Assembly (NCBI RefSeq): GCF_009428905.1
Contig: NZ_WHYR01000011.1
Coordinates: 1 to 64,000, forward strand
Reading direction: 5' to 3'
Length of the DNA: 64,000 nucleotides
From: Desulfofundulus thermobenzoicus
Lineage (GTDB): Bacteria; Bacillota; Desulfotomaculia; Desulfotomaculales; Desulfovirgulaceae
The notes beneath the pieces were generated by a model. The model was not told the DNA's origin. It ran no database searches and worked only from the letters and a program-made list of their open reading frames with translations. This document shows positions 34,689 to 44,465 of this stretch, piece by piece. A program made the translations under genes and the position numbers. Positions within the stretch are counted from its first letter, which is position 1, and each line of letters begins with the position of its first letter.

Positions 34689-37600
34689 TCAAATGTTGGC
34701 GGGACCGGCCAGGGATACGAGCACGGGCCGGCGGTGGGCAGGCGTTTCTTCGGGCGCCGGTTCCCCGGAAACCGGTAACAATGGTATTTCTTTTTGCCGC
34801 GCCGGTCGTGAAACCGCTCCGATTATGGAATAGACCAGACGGTCCAGGACTGCACTCAAGCCCACTCCCAGACCCATCACCAGCCAATCCAACAGGCCCG
34901 GCGGGCTGGTTTTCAGGAAGGAACGCAGGCCGGGCAGGTAACAGGCGCCCAGCAACAACCCCCCGGAGAGGGCCAGGGAACCGGTAAGGAAGCGGTTTGC
35001 CCCCGTGGCCGCATCCCGGCGGCACTGTACGGCGTAAAGCAACTGGCTCATGGTCAGGGTGCCCAGTACCACCGTCCTGGCCGCCGTTAAATTCCTCCTC
35101 CCGCCCGGACTGATCAGGTAGGCACCGAGGGCGGAAAGGCCGATGGCCAGCCCCCGGGAAAGGATGTGACCCGTGTATTCCCGGTCGAAGAACCGGGCCG
35201 TGGTGGGCCGGGGCTTTTGTTCCATTACACCGGCGGCCGGGCGTTCCATGCCCAGGGCCAGGGCCGGCAGGCCGTCACCCAGGATGTTCAGCCATAGCAG
35301 GTGAATGGGTACCAGAGGCAGGGGCAGCCCCAGAGCCACGGCCATGAACATCAGCAATACCTCGCCGGCATTGGTGGCCAGCTGATAGCGCACCGAGCGG
35401 CGAATGCTGGCGTAAATGCCCCGTCCTTCAGCCATGGCCTCCACCACCGTGGCAAAATTGTCGTCGGCAATGATCATGGTGGAAGCTTCCCGGGTGACAT
35501 GGGTGCCGCTTTTGCCCATGGCTATACCCACATGGGCCTTCTTTACCGCCGGGGCGTCGTTTGCCCCGTCGCCAATCATGGCCACCACATGCCCGGCATC
35601 CCGCAGGGCCTTGACCAGCCGCAGCTTGTGCCTGGGCAGCACCCGGGCGAACACATTGACCTCCGCCGCCGCCCGCATCAGTTCTTCGTCGGACATTTTT
35701 TCTATTTCCCGTCCGGACAGCACCCGGCCGGCCACGCCCATCAGGCCCAGCTCGTTTGCCACCGCCCGGGCCGTTTGGGGCTGGTCCCCGGTGATCATCA
35801 CCAGCCGCACGCCGGCCCGGCGGCATCTTTCCACGGCCGCCGGGGCTTCTTCCCGCAGGGGATCCACCATCCCCAGCAACCCCAGGAAAATCAGCCCCCC
35901 TTCCTGCCCGGCCAGCTTTTCCGCCGGTTCTATGCCGGGGCGGCAGGCCACGGCCAGCACCCGCAGCGCCCGCCGGGCCATTTCCCGGTTCATCAGCCCA
36001 ATGGCCCGGCGCATTTTGTCGTCCAGGGGAGCGGGGCCATCTTCCAGCCACACCCTGTCACACAGGTCCAGCACCACCTCCGGTGCCCCCTTGGTATACA
36101 GGGTGGTTCCCCCTTCTTCCCGGCAGGCCACCGTCATGCGCCCCCGTTCGGGATCAAAGGGCACTTCCCCCCTCCGGGGGTGCTCCCGGCGCAACTTTTC
36201 CGGATCGATCCCCGCCTTGCGGGCACAAACCAGAATGGCTCCCTCCAGGGGATCCCCCCATACCTTAAAGTTGTTCTCCCTTTCTCCCGGGAGCAGGCGG
36301 GCATCACTGCACAGCACCGCTCCTTTCAATGTGCGCCACAGGGACTTTTCTTCCCCGGCCATCACCCGCTTATCCCGGCAGAGCAGTTCACCCGCGGCAT
36401 CATAGCCGGCGCCGGTCACCCGGTATAACCTGCCGGCGGTGTAAACGGCCCGCACGGTCTGCTCGTTCCGGGTGAGGGTACCGGTTTTGTCGCTGCAGAT
36501 CACCGTAACGGAGCCCAGGGTTTCCACCCCCGAAAGGCGGCGGACGATGGCCTGTTTTCTGGCCATCCGCCACACCCCGGCGGCCAGGGCTATGGTTACC
36601 GTGGCCGGCAAACCCTCGGGAATGGCCGCCACAGCCAGGCTCACACCGGTCATAAACATGCTCAGGGGACGCTCACCCCGCAGGATCCCGGCCAGAAAAA
36701 CCAGGCCGCTCACGGCCAGACAGCCTAGCAGCACCCCCCGGCTGATCACCCCCAGGCGCTTTTGCAGCGGGGTTTCCTCCTCTCCGTTCTGCAGCAGGCC
36801 GGAAATCTTGCCTATTTCCGTATCCAGGCCCGTGGCCACCACCACCCCGGTGGCCTTGCCCCTGGTCACGGTGGTACCCATAAAGACCATATTGCGGCAA
36901 TCGTGGAGCATCAGGCAGTCTTCCTGGGCGGCGGTGTATTTGCTCACGGGCAGGGACTCACCGGTCAAAGTCGATTCCTCCACCGCCAGATCCTCCACGG
37001 AAAGCAGGCGCATGTCCGCAGGCACTCCGTCACCCTGCTCCAGCAGAACCACATCGCCGGGCACCAGTTCCGCCGCCGGCAGTTCCACCGGCCGCCCGCC
37101 CCGGATCACCCGGGCGGTGGCCGCGGTCATTTCCCGCAGGGCCGCTAAGGCCGTTTCCGCCTTCTGTTCCTGCAGCACGCCGAACATGGCGTTCAACACC
37201 ACAATGGAGATGATGGCCAGGGCATCCCCCACTTCCCCCAGGAACAGACAAACCACACTGGAACCCAGCAGCGTCTGAACCATCAGATTCTGCAACTGGG
37301 CGGCAAAACGGGACCAGAAACCCGGGGGTTTGCCCTCCGGCAAACGGTTGGGACCATACAGGCCCAGCCTGCGGGCGGCTTCCGTTTCATCCAGTCCCCG
37401 GCGGGCATCGGTTTGCAGGCGGGTTACCACTTCCGCACCGGTTTGCCCTGCCCAACCGTTGCCGTTAAAGGGGCGGTGGGCCCGCGCACCGGCCGCGGCA
37501 TTCCCCTTATGCGGCCCGGCGGTATCCTTTACCCGCTCCGGCCGTACCCCGCCGCTCCCGGGATCCGGCACCCCTGCGCCCTTTTCGGCACCCGGTTCCC

Positions 37601-39593
37601 GGTGCCCGGTCCCGGAAATAAGCCTGAAAGACGGCTGTTTTCCCCGCGAACCCCACTTCCGGCCGCCCGGTGCGTTGTCCCCATCACCGGCTCCCGGCCC
37701 GGCTTCCCCCGGACCGTTCCTGCCAAACAACTCCCGGTAGGCGCCGGCAGCCAGCAGGAGATTGACCAGGTCGTAATATAGAAGGGACGCAAAAAGAGAA
37801 ATTCTCCCGGTGGCGGCAAGGAACAGGCCCAGATAATTGGCCAGACGCAGAAAGTGAATATTTTTTTGTACCCGGACGGCAAAGGTCCGGCCCAGGTGAA
37901 AGGCCAGGGCCAGTTTCCCGGGGTGGCCATCGGGAATAACCATCACATCCCGCCCCGGCTGGAGATGCACAAAAAGCCCGCCGGAAGGACCGGTGAACAC
38001 CCGGGCCACCCGCTGTCCGGCGGCGACCATGCCGGCTGTCCGCTCCTCCAGCCCGGACTGGTGCGGATCCTCCACCACATCCAGACCCATACCTTCCAGG
38101 AGAGATCCCACCCCCCGCTCGGGGGCAAAGACAAAGATGTTTTGCACGCCGCCGGTCCGCAGTCCGGTTATTACCTGTGTGATACCCGGACGGGGCATAC
38201 AGTAAACGCCCATAAGACCCAGAAAACGTCCCTGCCGGACCACTCCCAGGGGCACCTGTCCCAGGTGAACCAGCTGCTTGCTTTTCAGGTCAATCCACTG
38301 GTCAACCAGTCCGCCGGTTTTTTGCAGGGGCCCCACAAAGGCATTCTCCAGGCCAATGCGGCCCTTTAGCTCCAATGGACCGCCGGCCAGTACTTCCACC
38401 TCCTGCTCTTCAACCCGGGCGGGAAAGAGGGCCGCCAGGGGGTGGCCGGCTTTTCCGGCCAGTGCCGCTGCCGTGTGCAAAATCTCCCGGGGACGCACAC
38501 CCGGCCGGGCAAGCACTTCGCCCATTTGCGCAGGCATCAAAAACAGACCGGCATCTTCGAAGAAAACCGTATCCACATCACAAAGCTGCTGCCAGAAACC
38601 GGAGTGGGGGACATTTATGCCCAGCCGGCCGGCTTTCACGGCCAGGGCCGCACCGGTCATGGCCAGGCTTTTACGGCCGCCGGCTGGATTGGCCGTCACC
38701 AGCATGGCCAGCGCCCGGGAAGGTCTGGCCGTAAATAGCCCGGTCAGGGCGGACAGGCCCAGGGCCGTCCCGGTTGTTTCGGCCATATATGTATCGGTCA
38801 ACCGGGCGCACCGGGATGCATCCCCTGCCCCTTCCCCGGCCGCAATGTCCCCCCCTTCGCCACCCGTTTTACGATAGCGCCGGCGTACCAGGGCATCCAT
38901 GACAGCCGCCACGCTGGAAAGCCAGAAAAGGGTAAGGCCGGGCAAGCTTTCCCTCAACAATGCCGCCCCCAGACCCACCAGTGCTACCAGCCTCTGCCAG
39001 GCAGGTTGTTCACCGCCGGCTCCTTCCTTTCTTCCTGATAACAACGGGTAACCGGCCAGCAAGTTGGTGGCCACCGCCGCACGGAACAGGGAAGGGGAAC
39101 CGGCCAGGGTGGAGGGGCCTTTAAAAAGGCGCTTTACCCCCACCAGAGCAATGGCCGCCCCGCCCAGGGCCAGGGCGGTCATATTCCTGACCACGGGGTC
39201 GCTTTCCCCGGAAGCCCTGGCTCCAGGAGCGGAAGGCGGTGGTTGCTCCTTCAGGGAGGTGTCAAAATCCACCCTTTCCCTCTTACCGGCAGGGTCGTGC
39301 CCATGCCCACCGGGATCAACCGGCCGGGGATTGGACAGCAACTCCGACCACAGTTCACCCACCTGCCGGACAAGCCACTGCCAGTCTCCCCCCTGGTCGA
39401 ATTGAATCAGCACCCGCCCGGAAACGGGGTTGGCCACCACCCGCCGGACACCCGGCAGTGCCGCCAGACCACCGGCCAGTTCCCCCGCCAGCCGGGGGCG
39501 CCGGGCCAGCCCGGGCAGGTGCAGGCGCAACCGTCCCGGGAGACGGTGTACTATTTCCGGGCGCAGGCTGTTTTTTATTTCAGTGACGGCCAT
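34689..39593 (-). CDS. Giant double P-type ATPase (CtpI-like)
   Basis: A protein of 1634 residues. Residues ~10-75 form an HMA-like domain (HRLPGRLRLHLPGLARRP). Residues ~140-630 are a degenerate P-type ATPase half in which the phosphorylation motif reads VFFEDAGLF: Glu346 replaces the Asp, and no GDGxND loop is seen. A ~90-residue Gly/Pro-rich linker follows. Residues ~716-1634 are a complete P2-type ATPase with TLTGESLPVSK, AIPEGLPAT, ICSDKTGTLT (Asp1035) and MIGDGANDAPAVKKA. Length and layout recall mycobacterial CtpI (about 1632 residues). It probably exports a divalent cation. ATG follows AAGGGGGG. Confidence 0.9.
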   Translation of the reverse strand: MAVTEIKNSLRPEIVHRLPGRLRLHLPGLARRPRLAGELAGGLAALPGVRRVVANPVSGRVLIQFDQGGDWQWLVRQVGELWSELLSNPRPVDPGGHGHDPAGKRERVDFDTSLKEQPPPSAPGARASGESDPVVRNMTALALGGAAIALVGVKRLFKGPSTLAGSPSLFRAAVATNLLAGYPLLSGRKEGAGGEQPAWQRLVALVGLGAALLRESLPGLTLFWLSSVAAVMDALVRRRYRKTGGEGGDIAAGEGAGDASRCARLTDTYMAETTGTALGLSALTGLFTARPSRALAMLVTANPAGGRKSLAMTGAALAVKAGRLGINVPHSGFWQQLCDVDTVFFEDAGLFLMPAQMGEVLARPGVRPREILHTAAALAGKAGHPLAALFPARVEEQEVEVLAGGPLELKGRIGLENAFVGPLQKTGGLVDQWIDLKSKQLVHLGQVPLGVVRQGRFLGLMGVYCMPRPGITQVITGLRTGGVQNIFVFAPERGVGSLLEGMGLDVVEDPHQSGLEERTAGMVAAGQRVARVFTGPSGGLFVHLQPGRDVMVIPDGHPGKLALAFHLGRTFAVRVQKNIHFLRLANYLGLFLAATGRISLFASLLYYDLVNLLLAAGAYRELFGRNGPGEAGPGAGDGDNAPGGRKWGSRGKQPSFRLISGTGHREPGAEKGAGVPDPGSGGVRPERVKDTAGPHKGNAAAGARAHRPFNGNGWAGQTGAEVVTRLQTDARRGLDETEAARRLGLYGPNRLPEGKPPGFWSRFAAQLQNLMVQTLLGSSVVCLFLGEVGDALAIISIVVLNAMFGVLQEQKAETALAALREMTAATARVIRGGRPVELPAAELVPGDVVLLEQGDGVPADMRLLSVEDLAVEESTLTGESLPVSKYTAAQEDCLMLHDCRNMVFMGTTVTRGKATGVVVATGLDTEIGKISGLLQNGEEETPLQKRLGVISRGVLLGCLAVSGLVFLAGILRGERPLSMFMTGVSLAVAAIPEGLPATVTIALAAGVWRMARKQAIVRRLSGVETLGSVTVICSDKTGTLTRNEQTVRAVYTAGRLYRVTGAGYDAAGELLCRDKRVMAGEEKSLWRTLKGAVLCSDARLLPGERENNFKVWGDPLEGAILVCARKAGIDPEKLRREHPRRGEVPFDPERGRMTVACREEGGTTLYTKGAPEVVLDLCDRVWLEDGPAPLDDKMRRAIGLMNREMARRALRVLAVACRPGIEPAEKLAGQEGGLIFLGLLGMVDPLREEAPAAVERCRRAGVRLVMITGDQPQTARAVANELGLMGVAGRVLSGREIEKMSDEELMRAAAEVNVFARVLPRHKLRLVKALRDAGHVVAMIGDGANDAPAVKKAHVGIAMGKSGTHVTREASTMIIADDNFATVVEAMAEGRGIYASIRRSVRYQLATNAGEVLLMFMAVALGLPLPLVPIHLLWLNILGDGLPALALGMERPAAGVMEQKPRPTTARFFDREYTGHILSRGLAIGLSALGAYLISPGGRRNLTAARTVVLGTLTMSQLLYAVQCRRDAATGANRFLTGSLALSGGLLLGACYLPGLRSFLKTSPPGLLDWLVMGLGVGLSAVLDRLVYSIIGAVSRPARQKEIPLLPVSGEPAPEETPAHRRPVLVSLAGPANI

Positions 39594-39881
39594 GGACTAC
39601 CCCCCTTGAAGAAAAATGCCGCCCCCGGCAGCACATTTGTTCTGTCCGACTAATTTCCGGTTTGGCCGTAGCCTTATTCAACCGCCGGCCAGGGGAAGCC
39701 TGTTAAACTGTTCAACCAAAAGGCCCATCTCCTACAAAAGACACCTTATTTTTTCCAGAGATGTTATTGCGGCCACCCGGTGCGACCCGCTCTGTGGTCG
39801 TCCCCAGCCGTCAACCGTTCCTTTTGGGTTCGGCCGGCACATCTTCCCTCGCACAGCCACCCGCCAAACCCTCTTCCCGTT

Positions 39882-40304
39882 TCAGTCCTGTTTTTCACCG
39901 GGAGCCGTTTCTTCTTCCCCTTCGGCCGCCTGCTGCTTCCGGGCTTCTTCCACCAGGCCCGTGAAGCGTTCCTTGAAACCGTCGGCCACCTGCCGCACCC
40001 GGTCAGCCGCAGCCAGCCCCGTCCCCACGGCAGCCACGGTGGCCGCGTGTACTTTTTCGGCTATCAGCGGGGGCTTTTCTTCCTCTGCCTTTGCCCGGGC
40101 TTCAGCCACCAGGTCGTTAACCCCTTCACTGATTTTATTGCCGATCCCCTTCACCTGATCGGAAGCCACCAGCACCATTTTGGCGGTCTGTACCAGCAAC
40201 CCCCGCACCCCTTTGCGCAAAACGGGACTGACAGCCACACCCACGACCAGGCCGGAAACCAGCAGGCCCAGAGGAGAAGTACGTTGCAGCACACGGGTAA
40301 GCAC
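39882..40304 (-). CDS. DUF5132-like membrane-anchored small protein
   Basis: A protein of 140 residues. An N-terminal hydrophobic segment (LGLLVSGLVVGVAVSPVLRK) is followed by a long charged helix, with SEGVNDLVAEARAKAEEE, and an acidic tail. The GTG start at 40304 lies 7 bases after GGAGGGAG; longer readings put that site inside the gene. The pattern hydrophobic-SPVLRKGVRG-helix-EGVNDLVAEA recurs in the divergent neighbour at 40515. Such DUF5132-type proteins are, as I recall, found beside HMA-containing P-type ATPases. The gene shares strand and direction with the ATPase gene. Confidence 0.65.
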   Translation of the reverse strand: MLTRVLQRTSPLGLLVSGLVVGVAVSPVLRKGVRGLLVQTAKMVLVASDQVKGIGNKISEGVNDLVAEARAKAEEEKPPLIAEKVHAATVAAVGTGLAAADRVRQVADGFKERFTGLVEEARKQQAAEGEEETAPGEKQD

Positions 40305-40514
40305 TGGTTTTCTCCCTCCTTCCAGCTTTTGACTCATAGTAACATAATTTGACGGATATGTCAATACGCAATTTAATCAATTTATAACAAAAAATTAACA
40401 GTAACTTAATAATTCATTGGGCGGGGAGGAATTTTTCTTGCATTGTTTTACTTGCCTCAATTTCAATTAACTGCTAAGATATTATAAACCCCACAAACAA
40501 AGGAGTGTCCTCAA

Positions 40515-41105
40515 ATGAGACGCTACTATGCCGGACGGTACCGGCCCGAAGCCGATCTGGTGGAAGAACTGAGGGAAGAGTTGTTAAACGATCTGCGGAA
40601 CAGCACCCGGGGGGGATCGTACCGGCGTCCCTACTCCCGCCGGGAAATAGCCGCCTTGAAAAGGGATCTCTACCGGGAATTACAGGTCCTGCGGGATATG
40701 GAAGAAAGGTTGCAGCGGAACGGATCTCCGGAAGTGATGACGGTCCTGCGGGAACTTTTGGATGAAACCCGGACAGAGGGCCTTTCTTTGCGGGATCTGG
40801 TGGACAACCTGCCCCGCAACTGTGGCGGCGTCATGAGCCGCCTCCCGGACTTTTTCAACCGGGGAAACACCCTTACCCTGCTCCTGATTCTGCTGGCCCT
40901 GGTATCCGTTCCCGCCCTGCGGGATAAGCTGCGCCCGCTGATTACCGCCATTCTGGAGCATTTATTTGCCCTGCTGGGAAGTGCACAGCAGCTCCTGGCT
41001 CAAATCAAGGAGGGAGTGGAGGACATTGTGGCCGAAGCGCAGTTTGAAAGATTGAAGGATTCCCTGGGGGAAAAGGGGGAGCAACAGCCACCCGCGGAAG
41101 GATGA
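40515..41105 (+). CDS. Membrane protein with DUF5132-like C-terminus
   Basis: A protein of 196 residues. An N-terminal charged helical region (LVEELREELLNDLRN, LKRDLYRELQVLRDMEERL) looks like a coiled coil. A single membrane segment (TLTLLLILLALVSVPALRD) is followed by LRPLITAILEHLFALL and KEGVEDIVAEAQFERLKDSL. This last part parallels the divergent gene at 39882-40304. ATG follows AAAGGAG. It may form a membrane assembly with the P-type ATPase; this is inference from context only. Confidence 0.65.
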   Translation: MRRYYAGRYRPEADLVEELREELLNDLRNSTRGGSYRRPYSRREIAALKRDLYRELQVLRDMEERLQRNGSPEVMTVLRELLDETRTEGLSLRDLVDNLPRNCGGVMSRLPDFFNRGNTLTLLLILLALVSVPALRDKLRPLITAILEHLFALLGSAQQLLAQIKEGVEDIVAEAQFERLKDSLGEKGEQQPPAEG

Positions 41106-41192
41106 CAGGTATCTCCGAAGGGCATGATGGAAAGAATTCACTCCAGGACCTTTTTACTGCCGGCCTGAAAATTAAAGCAGGAGGAATGGAAG

Positions 41193-41426
41193 GTGGACCA
41201 TGAAAAGCTGCCGGAAATAAAATCCAAACTGGGCCAGGCCCTGGCCTTGATCAAAGAGGGGGTGGATGAAAGCCTGCCCCTCCTGGGCGACGGACCGGGG
41301 AAAGAAATAACGGCCATGTGGGAGGATTTTTTGCGGGAGTTTCTCGCTTACATAAAGCAAAAAAGCCGGGAAACCCGGCGCAATTTATTTGCTTCCATAT
41401 CATTTCACCGCATCTGGCCCAAATAG
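41193..41426 (+). CDS. Small helical protein next to the ATPase cluster
   Basis: A protein of 77 residues beginning MDHEKLPEIKSKLGQALALI, with KEGVDESLPLLGDG, similar in style to the KEGV motif in the preceding gene. GTG 41193 follows AGGAGG. No membrane segment is visible. It probably belongs to the same transcription unit as 40515. Function unknown. Confidence 0.6.
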   Translation: MDHEKLPEIKSKLGQALALIKEGVDESLPLLGDGPGKEITAMWEDFLREFLAYIKQKSRETRRNLFASISFHRIWPK

Positions 41427-41446
41427 AGGGATACTACCGATGGCTG

Positions 41447-42652
41447 TTAAGAGTTCAGTTCCTGCCACCTTTTTCTTTCACTCCGGGTCTCCCGGGGACG
41501 GCCCGACCATAAAATCAGGCTTAGAACCAGCAACACCACTCCCGCAACCAGGGACTTAAAATCCAAATGGAAGGCCGGCAGACACCGGGCCAGGATCAGG
41601 GCCGCTCCATAAAGTCCCAGGAACTGGATGGAGAAGTAATCCCCCTTTCCCAACTGTAAAGCCAGTCCACCGGTAAAAAGCAGTGCGGTCAGATAAGAAA
41701 ACCCGGAAGAAAAATGGCCGAAGGAAATCAAAATTTCGCCCGTTATACCCAGAACAATGAAAGGGTAGCCCCAAAATGCCAGGCGGGAAAACCAGGTATA
41801 CTTTTCCATGGTCAGGGCATAAAAATCAACAGCCAGAAAAAACACTTCCCGCCATGCCCTCGCCTTTTGCCACAAATTCAGGGTAGGGGTAATCACCGGC
41901 AGGGAATCCAGGGGGTGTTTGCGAGCCGGATAGAGATAGCCCATCCACCGGGGCACCAGGGCCATCCCCACCACCGCCACCCCGTCCGGCCAGCGGTCCG
42001 CCAGTATGGATACGCCACCGGAAACCCGGGCCAGCAGGTAGACGGCAGCCAGGTAGATGGAGGCAAAGAGCAGGCTGTGCATCAACCGCCAGTCGGGTGC
42101 CCACAGGGGCAAAAGGCAGAGCCAGAGCATGGGGACAACCATCATCAAAACCAGCCCGGTCCCTGCCCACCACACCACCAGGGCGGCCAGCACACCCATA
42201 ATAATAGTGGTGACCCAGGCCAGGGGGGAACGGTAATAGGTGGCGAAGAAATAGGCCCCGGCAAAGAGATGGTAGGCAACCAGAACGGACAGGGCCACCA
42301 GGGGGCCATCCCATACCGCGGCCAATCCGGCGGTGGGATATCCCAGAACAGCCGGGGTTCCCGGACGGCCGGACCACCACCAGAGGGGTGCCGCAACCAG
42401 CAAACTACCCAGCACCAGGCCGGTCCCAAACCAGACGGGCCGCACCCGCCCGGCCCGCCAGGCGGTGTAATACCCGGCAAGCACCAGTACAGGGGGATGC
42501 CAGGGATTTTTTACCGTCAACGCCGCCACAAGGGCAGGGATCATACCCTCCAGCAGGGAAGGCAGGATGTTTTTCCGGACGTTTTCCCGCCCGGGTAAAC
42601 TTGTGTTTTTTCCGGACACTGCAGGCGACACAACTACACCCCCACGAGACAT
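41447..42652 (-). CDS. Polytopic membrane protein, function unknown
   Basis: A protein of 401 residues with about ten membrane segments and many Trp residues, for example LVLGSLLVAAPLWWWSG and LVVWWAGTGLVLMMVVPML. A soluble loop around residues 255-275 contains SLPVITPTLNLWQKARAW. The last residues are basic (SGRPRETRSERKRWQELNS). No transporter signature is recognised. The start codon is uncertain, as no good ribosome binding site precedes ATG 42652. It converges on 41193-41426. Confidence 0.65.
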   Translation of the reverse strand: MSRGGVVVSPAVSGKNTSLPGRENVRKNILPSLLEGMIPALVAALTVKNPWHPPVLVLAGYYTAWRAGRVRPVWFGTGLVLGSLLVAAPLWWWSGRPGTPAVLGYPTAGLAAVWDGPLVALSVLVAYHLFAGAYFFATYYRSPLAWVTTIIMGVLAALVVWWAGTGLVLMMVVPMLWLCLLPLWAPDWRLMHSLLFASIYLAAVYLLARVSGGVSILADRWPDGVAVVGMALVPRWMGYLYPARKHPLDSLPVITPTLNLWQKARAWREVFFLAVDFYALTMEKYTWFSRLAFWGYPFIVLGITGEILISFGHFSSGFSYLTALLFTGGLALQLGKGDYFSIQFLGLYGAALILARCLPAFHLDFKSLVAGVVLLVLSLILWSGRPRETRSERKRWQELNS

Positions 42653-42846
42653 ATGCTATTCGACAGATAGGATTAAATTCCCTGCCACCACAACCACCGG
42701 TCTGCAAAGAGTCACAACCGGCAGGAAACGGCAATGAAGACGTCGAAGATTAAAGTTAGGCCCGTGGAGATGTTTGGAACCAGTAAACCGGCAAAGCAAT
42801 AGGAATGTCGGAGAAAAAGCGAGCACGGGATCTGGAGGGTTTGCAC

Positions 42847-43188
42847 ATGCGCTGGCTGCTGAGCCTTTGTCTGAACGGGCTGGCCCTGTTGTTCATCGAC
42901 CACCTGGTGCCCGGTTTCCGGATTGTGGGGATTGGACCGGCCGTGCTGGCCGCCTTTGTCCTGGGCATAGTGAACACCCTGGTGCGTCCGGTGCTGGTAT
43001 TTTTCACCCTGCCCCTCACTGTCATCACACTGGGTTTGTTTATTTTTGTGATCAACGCCATCACCTTTACCATCACCGCCTGGCTGGTACCCGGTTTTCA
43101 GGTTTACAGCTTTGCCGGGGCTTTCTGGGGGGCGTTATTAACCAGTATGGCAGGCTGGCTCATTAACCTGTTCCTGGAAAGAGAATAA
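42847..43188 (+). CDS. YvlD-like four-helix membrane protein (phage holin superfamily IV)
   Basis: A protein of 113 residues with four membrane helices. It starts MRWLLSLCLNGLALLFIDH and contains GIVNTLVRPVLVFFTLPLTV, which with the following LGLFIFVINAITFTITAWLVPGF is the signature of the YvlD/PF04020 family. ATG 42847 follows GGAGGG. The family is widespread in Gram-positives; a role in membrane stress is suggested for Bacillus YvlD. It is not evidence of a prophage. Confidence 0.85.
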   Translation: MRWLLSLCLNGLALLFIDHLVPGFRIVGIGPAVLAAFVLGIVNTLVRPVLVFFTLPLTVITLGLFIFVINAITFTITAWLVPGFQVYSFAGAFWGALLTSMAGWLINLFLERE

Positions 43189-43214
43189 GTGTATAATTGT
43201 CTTCAAAAGAACAT

Positions 43215-43242
43215 TTGACAGTCTTCAACTAAATGATAAAAT
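43215..43242 (+). promoter_or_regulatory. Sigma-A promoter of the DUF151 gene
   Basis: A perfect TTGACA (43215-43220), a 16-base spacer and TAAAAT (43237-43242), 65 bases before the start codon. Confidence 0.75.
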
Positions 43243-43306
43243 AACAATAGAACCCCGGGGCAGGATGCGGGTTTTCCCGGATAGCATGTAAACGGAGGTG
43301 GGAGCG

Positions 43307-43786
43307 ATGATCCGCGTAAATGTGAAAGGCATTGCCTATGACATCTCGGGCAATCCAATCATACTGTTAACCGATGTGGAAGAAGAGCGGGTATTACCCA
43401 TCTGGGTAGGATTGCTGGAAGCCCACGCCATTGCAGTGGCCCTGGGACATGTCGCCGTACCCCGTCCCCTGACCCATGACCTGCTGAAGTCCACCTGCGA
43501 GGCTTTAGGAGCCCGTATCTCCCAGGTGGTGATTACCGACCTGAAGGAAAGCACCTTCTATGCGGAGGTTCACCTGGCTCTTCCCCAGCAGGGAGTGGTA
43601 CTGGATGCCCGGCCCAGCGACGCCGTGGCCCTGGCCCTGCGGGCGGCAGCGCCGGTATTCCTTGCCGATAAACTCAACGACCAAATGCTTTTTCTGAAAG
43701 ATCTCTTTGACGAAGAAACCCGGGCCGAACTGGAAAAGCTTTTTAAAACCGACCTCATGCAGGAATATAAAAAGTCTTTACATTAA
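43307..43786 (+). CDS. DUF151 bifunctional nuclease family protein
   Basis: A protein of 159 residues of the DUF151 (BFN) family. It contains GNPIILLTDVEEERVLPIWVG, RPLTHDLLKS and LDARPSDAVALALRAAAPVF, all family signatures. Plant and Thermotoga members have nuclease activity or unknown regulatory roles. ATG 43307 follows GGAGGTGGGAG. It has its own promoter and terminator and so is a single-gene unit. Confidence 0.9.
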   Translation: MIRVNVKGIAYDISGNPIILLTDVEEERVLPIWVGLLEAHAIAVALGHVAVPRPLTHDLLKSTCEALGARISQVVITDLKESTFYAEVHLALPQQGVVLDARPSDAVALALRAAAPVFLADKLNDQMLFLKDLFDEETRAELEKLFKTDLMQEYKKSLH

Positions 43787-44119
43787 ATTTTTCCAATATT
43801 CCCAACCCATGATGCGGGGTATTGCCACCCGCAAACCTCCTGGGAAGGAGGTTTTTTATTTTTCAGATATGTCCAGGGATAAAAAGGCTGCGGCAAAAGA
43901 ACAATAAACAAAACGGTCTGCCGTGACCGCAACCATTTTAAAGGGGCCGTCCGGGTAAAAGTTCCCTCCATAAAACATACCCGGCGCTCACAGACGTTCG
44001 GATAGCTCAATAAGATACAAGCGGGTTCATCACCCAAAAATTACCGTATGGCGTGCGTGCTGGGCCATTTAACCAGAGCGGCGTCTGACCGACGACCATT
44101 TTGAAAGGAGGCGCAGTTC
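43787..44119. other. Intergenic stretch with terminator
   Basis: Apart from the terminator at 43834-43865, no gene, RNA or repeat is recognised in this 330-base stretch. Confidence 0.55.
43834..43865 (+). terminator. Intrinsic terminator of the DUF151 gene
   Basis: AACCTCCT, loop GGGA, AGGAGGTT, then TTTTATTTTTC. Confidence 0.85.
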
Positions 44120-44329
44120 ATGACCATTCCCAGAAGACCCGGCGATAAAGGATATCAGAAACCGGAAACCATTTCCGACCTGCACCGTCCGCCGGGCGCT
44201 CCCCGTCCCCGGGAAATAAAATCCCAGCAGGCACAGCTGGAGAGCGCCCACCGGCACGGTACCAATAAATCTGTAAAGTGGCCCATGTCGTATAAAACGG
44301 GCCAGAGGGAAAAACCGGAAGAAAGGTAA
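44120..44329 (+). CDS. Small Pro/charged disordered protein
   Basis: A hydrophilic protein of 69 residues rich in Pro, Arg, Lys and Gln, starting MTIPRRPGDKGYQKPETIS. The composition suggests it is unstructured. A strong AAAGGAGG stands before the ATG, which argues that it is translated. It converges on pheA. No family is recognised. Confidence 0.5.
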   Translation: MTIPRRPGDKGYQKPETISDLHRPPGAPRPREIKSQQAQLESAHRHGTNKSVKWPMSYKTGQREKPEER

Positions 44330-44465
44330 AATGCCCCGGGGGCGCCCGGCAACCGGCACCGCAGTACCGACCGGCACAAAGGGTCGTCCGGAAAACAAAC
44401 AGACTTATGAACGTAACCGGAATATATCTTTTATATATTCACCGGCCAGAAAACCCCCGGGGTTT

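Noticed and set aside
42847-43188. Holin as a prophage marker
   Set aside because: The sequence is the chromosomal YvlD type and no phage genes surround it.
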